Assembly (NCBI GenBank): GCA_963924555.1
Contig: OZ004598.1
Location: forward strand, 496,001 to 560,000
Length of the DNA: 64,000 nt
Origin: Crambe crambe
Lineage: Eukaryota; Porifera; Demospongiae; Poecilosclerida; Crambeidae
Direction: 5' to 3'
Below are positions 53,796 to 61,856 of the stretch, one piece after another (position 1 is the stretch's first letter; each line of letters starts with the position of its first letter). Under the pieces are notes generated by a model. The model saw only the letters and a list, made by a program, of their open reading frames with translations. It did no database searches and was not told where the DNA came from. Both the position numbers and the translations under genes were made by a program.

Positions 53796-54595
53796 ATGGG
53801 GAAGATAAAAAGAGACAAAAAGTATAGACTACACCCTAAATCTGGGACAGTGGCAAAGAAACCAGATGTAGTCCATCCCAGCACTCTCCCTGAGGGGGGT
53901 GTGGTCCCCCTTCCAGCAGAGATCATGAAGTCCTTGCCAGTAGTGAGCTTGCTCAGTGACAAAGAAGAGTCATCAGAGAAGGGGAAAAGGACAAAGAAGG
54001 ACAGAAGGAAGATTAAGAGAGAGAACTGGTTACAGAGTTAGTGTTAGGGGAATCTGATCAATACTTCCACCTCAATTGAGGACAAGGATTCTCCTTTCTG
54101 TTACTAAATATTGCCTAGTGATCCTAGTGGTTTCTTTTGAGATGAATTAATACAGTGTTGTATTATAACTTATTTACTTTCTCTTTAGAGATTGAAGACA
54201 GAGGAGAGAAGGAAGAGAAACTAAGAGCGGCTGAGGAGAGGAAGAAAACGGTCATTGTTGGAGACATGGAACCACTAGCCAGTTCTCTGCCTGATCTTCC
54301 TATGATCAAGTGAGTTTCCTTCAAGTGGGTAGAAATGTTTATTTTATGGAGCCAGTCACTTATTTTTTCATTAGTTCATCTACTGAGAAAGAAGGAAAAA
54401 ATCCGGAAAAGACAAGAGGCAAAAGAACTTTGTAAGTTGTTGTTGTTGTTGTTGTTGTTGATAATTATTATTGTTGTAAGGTTGAGTGAAGTGGATCACT
54501 ATCAAGACGTTCTGAAGCATCCAGCATTTAAGCAAGATCCTTTGCAAGCTATTTCAGAACATGTCAGCAACTCTGTTACAATGGGGATGGTGTAA
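53796..54595 (+). CDS. SLX9: SLX9/FAM207A ribosome-biogenesis protein
   Basis: Three exons in phase: 53796-54036, 54189-54309 and 54388-54595, ~189 residues. Begins MGKIKRDKKYRLHPKS and is very basic. TKKDRRKIKRENWLQKIED and TVIVGDMEPLASSLPDL match the conserved core of FAM207A/SLX9, and DHYQDVLKHPAFKQDPLQAI matches its C-terminal helix. SLX9 binds pre-40S particles in yeast. A (TTG)n run in the last exon (54437-54461) is read as poly-Leu/Ile if not spliced out; I found no intron that removes it in frame. Confidence 0.78.
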
Positions 54596-54741
54596 CAATA
54601 AAATTATTAATCAGCCGGCCGGCCGGCCGGAATAATTATAATACTCTATGCGCGCGCGCATGGCAGCGAGCCGGGTCGTGCCCCTCCCCTTTCTGGAATG
54701 TAGGGGTGCGGCCGGCTGCAAACATTGGATTATGCTCTAAA
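54596..54741. repeat. Short GC-rich palindromic spacer
   Basis: Contains (CCGG)n (about 54614-54631) and an alternating GC run (GCGCGCGCGCATGG near 54650). Both are self-complementary. The VPS4-like promoter must lie here. Confidence 0.5.
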
Positions 54742-57135
54742 ATGACTGCAGCTGAGGTCTGTTATTCTAGCTAGTGAACTTAGGACCTGCAAAATTTATA
54801 TAGCTATGGCACTGATTTTACTAATTTAGAAAGCTATTGATCTAGTGAAGAAGGCCATAGAGGCTGATAATGCCAGAAAATACGAGGAAGCAATTCGACT
54901 CTATTTGCATGCAGCTGAATACTCTGCACATGCTCTCAAGAGTAAGGCAGAAGTGCTTAGAATTGAACATTTCTACCTTTCTTTCTCTCTCTCACTGTCC
55001 TTTGTGCAGATTAAGCTACTTAGCTATGTTTTTAATTCACTCAGATGAGGTCCGTAATGATCGAGTGAAAGAGAGCCTCCTCTCCAAATCTCACCAGTGT
55101 CTGGACAGAGTAGAACAGCTCAAGCAGTTTCTAGCGAAGAAGAACCCGCACAATCCCACACCTGCCAAAGAGATGAAGTGAGTGGCTAGCTAATCTCTTG
55201 ATACGATGAAGTCACTGCACTCTTCTTTTTAGACGCGGGGATTCACTAGACACAGAAAAGGATTTGGGACATAGCAAATTACCACCTGAGTCCACATCAT
55301 ATGGAGGAAGTACAATGGAAGTAAGCATAGCTAGTTACATGCAGGCATTCTGAATCAATGGGATTGAAGATCTCAGGACACTTTAAGAAGTCCCAATGTA
55401 TACTTCATAATATAAATCCACCCCTGAAATGAGGCCACCCATCTAATCAGGACACCTCTGCTGGCGCCAAAGGTGGCGGGAATAGAGCTAGAGGGAGTCC
55501 ATTACCTGTAACTATAGCTAGGCATGACTTTTTCAGATTCATGAGGCTAGCTAGCTATTACTTAGAGCCAGCTATTTTCGAGGGTAGCTAGATTCACTGA
55601 TTGACATCTATTGTTGGTGTTTTCAGAAAGGCATTGATTATGTGAAGAAGGCCACAGAAGCTGACAATGCTGGGAAGTATGAAGAAGCACTCCGGCTATA
55701 TGAGTGGGCAGTGGATCATTTCCTGCATTCTATCAAGTGTGAGCGAGTAGTTTAAGCCTATCAGATGACACACTGTATAACAAATAACAGATGGGAATCA
55801 TGGGGAGAGAGCCAAAGAGAGCATTCGATCTAAGTGTTCTACCTACATGGAGAGAGCAGAAAAGTTAAAGAAATTTTTATCCGGGAGAGGCAAGCCTCAA
55901 GACTCCTCACCTGTGAAATAAGAAAGTCTATTTCGTAATGCGTAGCTTAAGCTATACTCGATTTCTCACAGAGGTAAGCATGAAGGTGCAGTTGGAGGTG
56001 GAGATTCTCAAAAGAATGCCTTAGAAGGTATGAGCTGCTTGTACACTGTATCATCTCTCCATAATAGACTGTGTCTTTCAGGTGCCATAGTAACAGTAAA
56101 GCCCAAGATTCATTGGGATGATATTGGTGGATTAGAAGCAGCCAAAGAATCCCTCAAGGAAGCTATCAATGGTGAGTACATGGTATTGCTAAATAAGGTA
56201 ACTCAGATGTTACAAATTCCATACGATAGGCGAGAACAAACCTGGCCAATATATTCTTCTCTATGGGGTGAGTCGATAGCCTTGCTAACACCTCAGTGTG
56301 ACCTCGTGATCTTTAACAGTGTGTGGGAACTGGGAAAACGTCTTTGGCCAAGGCAGTTGCTGCAGCAGGAGCTGAACACACTTTCTTTACCATCTCATCA
56401 CTTGATCTTACGAGGAAATGGGAAGGTGGAAGTGATCGGCTAATCAAGGATCTCTTCCAGTTAGCCCGTGAGAAGAAGCCTTCTGTTATCTTCATTGATG
56501 ATGTGGAGTCTCTGTGTGAACATTTGAAGTCAGAGGAAGATGCAGCTAGACGAGTGATGGTGGAACTACTGGTACAGATGGAGGGAGTCGGGGTAGATAA
56601 TACTGACATAATTGTCCTGGGGGCTACCAGCATTCCATGGGGTTTGGATCCAGCTTTAAGGAGGCGTTTCAAGACGAGGATACATGTCCCACTACCAGAT
56701 GTGGATACTCGTAAGAGAATATTTGAGATCCATATTGGAGACACTCCCACTGACCTTACTTCTGCTGACCTCGACACATTGAGTATTAAAACTGATGGTA
56801 ACTCCAGTGCTGATATTAGCATTATTGTCCGAAAAGCTCTAATTGCACCCATACATAAGGTTCAATATGCAACTCATTTCAAGAAAGTACAAGGCCCCTC
56901 CCCAACTGACCCTGACACCACTGTAGATGACCTTTTGACCCCATGTGGGCCTCGAGAACAGGGTGCCATGGAAATGACATTAGGTGAAGTGCCTAAAAAC
57001 AAGTTATTGGAGCCAAGAGTCACTCTATCAGATTTCCTGAAGTCCATGAAGGAGAGTTCTCCAGCCATCAAAGCTCAGGATCTAAAAATGATTCAGGATT
57101 TCAAAGCTGACTTTGGTGAAGAAGACACAAATTAA
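54742..57135 (+). CDS. VPS4-like AAA ATPase with two MIT domains
   Basis: Exons: 54742-54756 (MTAAE), 54830-54941, 55045-55177, 55233-55320, 55627-55738, about 55787-55912, about 55950-56027, 56082-56171, about 56230-56267 and 56320-57135. Two tandem MIT domains: [20 protein letters not shown]...RVEQLKQFL, and [20 protein letters not shown]...[12 protein letters not shown] part: [18 protein letters not shown], Walker [15 protein letters not shown], Walker [13 protein letters not shown], arginine finger [13 protein letters not shown], beta-domain PLTPCGP-type block and [11 protein letters not shown]4 disassembles ESCRT-III and binds it through one MIT, so a double MIT is unusual. The joins at 55912-55950 and before Walker A are uncertain; the chosen one omits a segment that VPS4 keeps (LPIKFPxLF). 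Walker A has CV for the usual PP, and Walker B has DD, so a specialised paralogue is likely. Confidence 0.8.
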
Positions 57136-57220
57136 CATTTCGAATTTCATATTCGTGTACCTTGCTGCGCATGCGTACGAGATATTTCTGAGCCCCACCC
57201 ATTAAAACACAGTACCAAAG

Positions 57221-59536
57221 ATGGTGTTGTGTTTCTTTCTTTTGAGTTGTTTTGGAATCTTCGTTGCCAACTCGCAGGAGAGTTGCAACAGGTGTAGACA
57301 GTGCGTGTCAGGTATTTCAAGATCTCCAGCCCTCTGCAAATGCGACTCGGCCTGCGAAATTTTCGGGGACTGTTGTGCGTCCTCCGGTGCCCCAGCTTCT
57401 TGTAATTCCTCTCAGGTCAGCCCCTTGCAGTCAGGCGTCGTTTTGGAGTGTCGTTCTATCTACCTGAATACAGCTATTCCTGTTTTCTATGAAAATGAAG
57501 CATTCTTGATGGTGGCCAGCTGTCCTGACTCCTGGCCTGTGGAACAGTCCACTGCTAACACCATAGCTTCCAACTGTGTCTCTCAAGACCTTGAACTACC
57601 TCCAGTCACTGACAGAGAGAGTGGTATCGTGTACAAGAATGAACACTGTGCTCTGTGCAATGGAATTAGACAACTTGTAGCATGGCAGCCTAACTTAGAA
57701 TGTACTCTAAATGTCTACCAGCTGCTGCAGACACAACCACTCTCTCAAATCCTCCGAAATAATCCACGTATCTTTCAAACAGAGTGCCAAGGATGTTCGT
57801 ACCAAATGCCCAGATTATCTTCCATTCCTTCTCCTCGATCCTGTGTGCCAAGAGTGAGTACCTGTCTGTCCAAGGGAGAACTAGAGGAGAGAATACGTCG
57901 TACATTAACAAGGAACAATTACACTGATATGGTAAAAAGATGTGAGACTGAATTTTTGGATTTGGTGACAACTTCCAATGTGGTGTATAGGAATCGTGCC
58001 TGTGCTTTGTGCAATGGTGAAGATGAGGTAGCACTACGTCTACCATCTGGTGGTACCACAGGACTCCCTTTCACCATCACTCTCAGCAACCTGGGAGGTG
58101 GACAAGTGACCATTTCTACTGAATCAGATACTATTGAAGTTCCTGTGAACTGCCCACCAGGGGAGGCTCCCATTGGACTGCAATGTCGACCCACTCAATG
58201 TCCTCAGAGCTACTTGCAAACTGGAGGAAGGTGTATGCTGCAGAATCCTTCAAATGGTGGATCCTTAAACTGCTCAACAACGATCCTAGCTCTCAACGAG
58301 TCAGAGTACACAGACCTTGGAAATGACACTATCTTATACCAAGAACAGGAACTAGTGGTGATAGAGCGTGACCAGCTGGGAAGCCCTCTGGTTTGTATGA
58401 ACTTTTCAAACACAATTCTCAACTGTTCCACTGGTCTCCTGCCTCTGAACGAATCAGAGTACCAGGACCTTGGCAACAACACCATCACCTATGATGGAGA
58501 ATTAATTGAAGTAATGTACTACGATGACCTTGGCCGTCCCTTAATTTGTCCTGGTAATGAGAGTGTGGTAGAAGTGACTCGGAATCGCACTATACACTCC
58601 CTGAAGTCTCTCCCTGGTGTTGGAGAACTAACCTACATTGGTTGCTTTCTCTCCGTCTTGGGAACTCTTGCAATCCTCATCACTTACGGACTCTTCAGCG
58701 AGCTCAGAACACTTCCCAGTAAAATATTGATGAACTTATCAGTTTGTCTCCTAGCAACTAGCCTCCTTTTCATCATAGGTGGTCCAGTGGTTCAACACTT
58801 TCCTGATCCCGACCTTTGCACTGCAGTGGCAATATGCCTCCATTTCTTCTACCTTGCTCAGTTCACATGGATGAGTATCTTTTCTTTTGAAATGGTTCGA
58901 GGCTTTCATCTTGCATCTAAGTTCATATCCGATTCTACCAAGAAAAAATGTCAACTCTTGCTGTGCTACATCATCTTTGGCTGGACTCTTCCTGTCATTA
59001 TTGGTGTGACTTGCATCGGATTGAACTTTAGCGGCAGGGGATTGGTGCTATATGGGATCTTGAGTGATGGGAGAGTAGGCTCATGCTGGATTAACCACTT
59101 CAACTCTTTCATAGTGGCCTTCCTGGTGCCTCTACTCCTCTCCATTGTTACTAATCTTGTCACGTTTATAATAGTGACTGTACTCCTGTGCAAGGCCTCT
59201 AGAAACAAATCTAAGCAAAGCAAATCAAACTACTCAGCACTTATTCGAGTTTGGTTGGCAATTCTCTCGATTACTGGACTGACTTGGATATTTGGTTTCA
59301 TTGCTATCCCAAACCAAGGCAACTGGGCAACATATCCTTTTGTTATCTTCAACAGCTCTCAAGGTTTCATCATCTTTATTGCTTTCCTCGCCACCAAGAA
59401 GACGTTCCTTTTTTATCGAGATCTGATATCTGGAAGAAGATCAAAGAAAACTCTTACATCCAAGCTGAGTGCAAGCAGTAACATTCAGCTCACCAAGAAA
59501 GTCTTTACAGATCCTGCTAAGTCAGAGAGACTATAA
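57221..59536 (+). CDS. Family-B (secretin/adhesion-type) 7TM receptor with somatomedin-B-like N-terminus, copy A
   Basis: Single exon of 771 residues. A signal peptide (MVLCFFLLSCFGIFVANSQ) is followed by a Cys-rich somatomedin-B-like domain (CNRCRQCVSG, CKCDSACEIFGDCC). A large Cys-rich ectodomain with repeated blocks (HCALCNGI, ACALCNGE) follows. A tandem pair comes next: LNESEYTDLGNDTI...GSPLVC and LNESEYQDLGNNTI...GRPLIC. From about residue 470, seven spans follow: YIGCFLSVLGTLAILITYG; LMNLSVCLLATSLLF; WMSIFSFEMVRGF; LLLCYIIFGWTLPVI; FIVAFLVPLLLSIV; WLAILSITGLTWIFGF; FVIFNSSQGFIIFIAF. WTLPVI and GLTWIFGF are family-B hallmarks. There is no GAIN/GPS cleavage motif, so it is closer to methuselah-like receptors. 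The ligand is unknown. It lies 85 bp after the VPS4-like gene. Confidence 0.87.
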   Translation: MVLCFFLLSCFGIFVANSQESCNRCRQCVSGISRSPALCKCDSACEIFGDCCASSGAPASCNSSQVSPLQSGVVLECRSIYLNTAIPVFYENEAFLMVASCPDSWPVEQSTANTIASNCVSQDLELPPVTDRESGIVYKNEHCALCNGIRQLVAWQPNLECTLNVYQLLQTQPLSQILRNNPRIFQTECQGCSYQMPRLSSIPSPRSCVPRVSTCLSKGELEERIRRTLTRNNYTDMVKRCETEFLDLVTTSNVVYRNRACALCNGEDEVALRLPSGGTTGLPFTITLSNLGGGQVTISTESDTIEVPVNCPPGEAPIGLQCRPTQCPQSYLQTGGRCMLQNPSNGGSLNCSTTILALNESEYTDLGNDTILYQEQELVVIERDQLGSPLVCMNFSNTILNCSTGLLPLNESEYQDLGNNTITYDGELIEVMYYDDLGRPLICPGNESVVEVTRNRTIHSLKSLPGVGELTYIGCFLSVLGTLAILITYGLFSELRTLPSKILMNLSVCLLATSLLFIIGGPVVQHFPDPDLCTAVAICLHFFYLAQFTWMSIFSFEMVRGFHLASKFISDSTKKKCQLLLCYIIFGWTLPVIIGVTCIGLNFSGRGLVLYGILSDGRVGSCWINHFNSFIVAFLVPLLLSIVTNLVTFIIVTVLLCKASRNKSKQSKSNYSALIRVWLAILSITGLTWIFGFIAIPNQGNWATYPFVIFNSSQGFIIFIAFLATKKTFLFYRDLISGRRSKKTLTSKLSASSNIQLTKKVFTDPAKSERL

Positions 59537-59543
59537 TTTATTT

Positions 59544-59574
<31 letters not shown>

Positions 59575-59727
59575 TTTGTCCGTCAAAGTAATTCGAACTT
59601 GTCTTATAGACAAAATAGCTAGCATAGCTTGCTAGTTTTTTAATAAACAGTTGTAATTTGATATGTATCAGATCAGAGCAGTCGAACATAACTATACTGA
59701 TCAGGTGCAGTATCAGAAAGTCAGTTC

Positions 59728-59772
<45 letters not shown>

Positions 59773-60384
59773 CTGGCAATAACACCTCCATAGCTAGCAA
59801 TGTCTCCATGTAGCCATGGTGATGGGGTGGGAACTGGGAAAACATGATTATCAAACTCACTAAGAAGTAGCTAGCTAGCTAGCTAGTATGATGTTAAGAA
59901 CAAGTTGTAATAAAAGTTTATGATGCAAAGAGTATCATCCACCTTTAACTGCTAATTATGCATTTGAGTGTTTTATGATTATGCAGAAGGTCAGGCAGTC
60001 ACCATTTTAATTAATAAGTAGATCAGCACTATAGCAGTCATAAGTGCTGGAAGAAGGGGGGCCATGGCCCCAGATTTTGAGCTGGGGGCCGTGGGGGCAC
60101 TTCTTAATAACAGAGCAAGCACACAAGCAAGAATAAATAAGAATGAGTTCTTTAACTGGCTGGATTTCAAAAACAAGAATAAAATGTACCACTGAAAGGT
60201 AAATTAAAAAGTTCTGTTTGCTAGATACATGTCATGAAAAAGAAAAGGATTTTTTGGTGTGATCAATAATAACTATTTTCCAATGATATTATGCTGTTTG
60301 TTAATGAACTGCGTACTGTACAATGATGCGAGTGCCCCCTCAGTCAAGTCTAATGGCACCTGTACACAAAACTTAATATGCAAG
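59537..60384. other. Spacer with microsatellites
   Basis: (TTTA)n at 59537-59575, (CA)n at about 59732-59770, (CTAG)n at about 59871-59886, and GGGGCCATGGCCCC near 60057-60070. No convincing gene. Confidence 0.6.
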
Positions 60385-60665
60385 TATTAAAAAAGTACAA
60401 GGCCTTCATATGACAGGTAACTCTTACTACTCTCCAATTGACCCTGACACACCTTTTGACCCCCTGTGGGCCTTGAGAACAGGGTGCCATGCCATGGGAA
60501 TATTGGCTGAAGTACCTAAAGACACGAGCCCGAAGTCACTTTGTCAGATTTCCTGGGAAGTCAGAGTTCTCCAGCCATCAAAGCTCAGGATCTAAAAATG
60601 ATTCAGGATTTCAAAGCCGCGTAATTGTCTAGTACCTTGCTGCGCATGCGCACAAGAAACCTCCG
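60385..60665 (+). pseudogene. Duplicated 3' end of the VPS4-like gene
   Basis: Matches 56880-57180 with small deletions: the segments reading AAAAGTACAAGGCC, CCAATTGACCCTGACAC, CAGGGTGCCATG, GATTTCCTG and CAGCCATCAAAGCTCAGGAT all recur in order. The frame is broken and no ATPase core is present. It marks the left edge of a tandem duplication that includes the following receptor. Confidence 0.85.
60640..60665. repeat. 26-bp target-site duplication, left copy
   Basis: CTGCGCATGCGCACAAGAAA+CCTCCG. An identical copy lies at 61626-61651 on the other side of the LINE. Confidence 0.85.
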
Positions 60666-61625
60666 CGATATCAATCAATCAATCAAGCAATGTAAAGCAA
60701 AGGGCATATGCAAAATAAACGGGGAAAAAAGAATGTCAAGTGACTGAGAGAGGCTACTCAGGTGTAACATAAAAATGATTTATAACAAGTGATAAGTCAG
60801 GTTCTGATGATGACAGAGCAGAGAGGATCCTGTCCACATTCATGAGGGAGGAGTGAGTTGTGATATAGTGTTCAAAGTACGAATTGCCCTCCAAATCTGA
60901 CACATCACATCGAGGGCAAGGGCTGGAACCATATGAGGGCCTGGTCAGCTCCCTATACAGGTTCTGTAAGGCAGTGGTGCCGGCTGTGCCTCTATCCAGG
61001 GCTGCGTCCCAGAGTTTTATCCAGCTAGACTCCTTAGCAACCGCAGCTGCTATTCTGGTACTCGTGTGCTCTTGACAGGATGATAGTAGCAGTTCCATGT
61101 CTCTATTAGTCACTTCACTCTTCAGCTCAGCTGTAGAACACATCATCCCTAGGGTCTTCTTCACCAAACCATCCAAACCCAGACGAGATTCAAGAAACTG
61201 GGACCCCTCTACAACCTGAAGTGGAACTTCACTGGGTGTGTCTCCCATGAGATGAGTGAGAAATAGCTAGATGACCGAGGGACTCTTCATTTGTGGATGC
61301 ACGTTGGATGAAGAGGAGTTTCCGCTGTAGTATGCGTGCTGTCATTGAGGGCCACTCCAGAGCGAGTCTAGTAGCCCTGCCAGAGTGATGTCGGGGCAGT
61401 TTCAAGATTCGACGGCCGATCTCAGCTTGGAAAGATTCAAGCTTATCCAATAGAGCAAGTACCAGTTTTCACTCCCAAATAGCAGGACTGGGACGACACA
61501 AGTTTCGAAGATGGCTCTACCAGAGAGAGGATTTAGCTTTCCCTGGAAACCACCCATTGCTCCAAATGCAAAGAAGCTACTTCTTGCCCGTCCAATTGCA
61601 GTGTCGATTGACTTGTTCACTGACT
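60666..61625 (-). mobile_element. 5'-truncated LINE (non-LTR retrotransposon), 960 bp
   Basis: Flanked by identical 26-bp duplications. On the minus strand the coding remains are the C-terminal part of a reverse transcriptase ORF: AIFETCVVPVLLFGSENWYL, then after frame changes FQAEIGRRILKLPRHHSGRA and LEWPSMTARILQRKLLF. A 164-codon end follows, with CPRCDVSDLEGNSYFEHYITTH (a C-x2-C-x14-H-x4-H-like finger) and a stop at 60754. The 3' tail is a short TTGA/TGAT repeat (60668-60690). The 5' part is missing, as is typical after incomplete reverse transcription. It is dead. Confidence 0.82.
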
Positions 61626-61856
61626 CTGCGCATGCGCACAAGAAACCTCCGTCATGCATGTCATGCAAGAGTAGTCACTGACTCGACTCTGACTGAGTAC
61701 ATTAGTCACTGACTCTGACTGAACTTTTTTCATACTCTGTATGCCTACTGGGCCTTTACAATGAACTTTTTGACTTCTTTTTTTTTTTGACTTCGAGCCC
61801 CACCCACTCATTTCTTTATAAAAAGCTGCACTTTTCAGATTTGAGACTACTCAAAG
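61626..61856. other. 5' flank of receptor copy B
   Basis: Begins with the right copy of the 26-bp target-site duplication. GTCACTGACTC-type short repeats (about 61670-61715) follow, then sequence that matches the flank of copy A (GAGCCCCACCCA). TTTATAAAAAG near 61815 is a TATA-like candidate. Confidence 0.5.

Noticed and set aside
54614-54660. CCGG/GCGC run as a CpG-island regulatory switch
   Set aside because: It is too short, and a simple self-complementary repeat explains it.
57690-58488. Minus-strand frames under the 7TM receptor
   Set aside because: Antisense of a well-supported conserved protein, without independent support.
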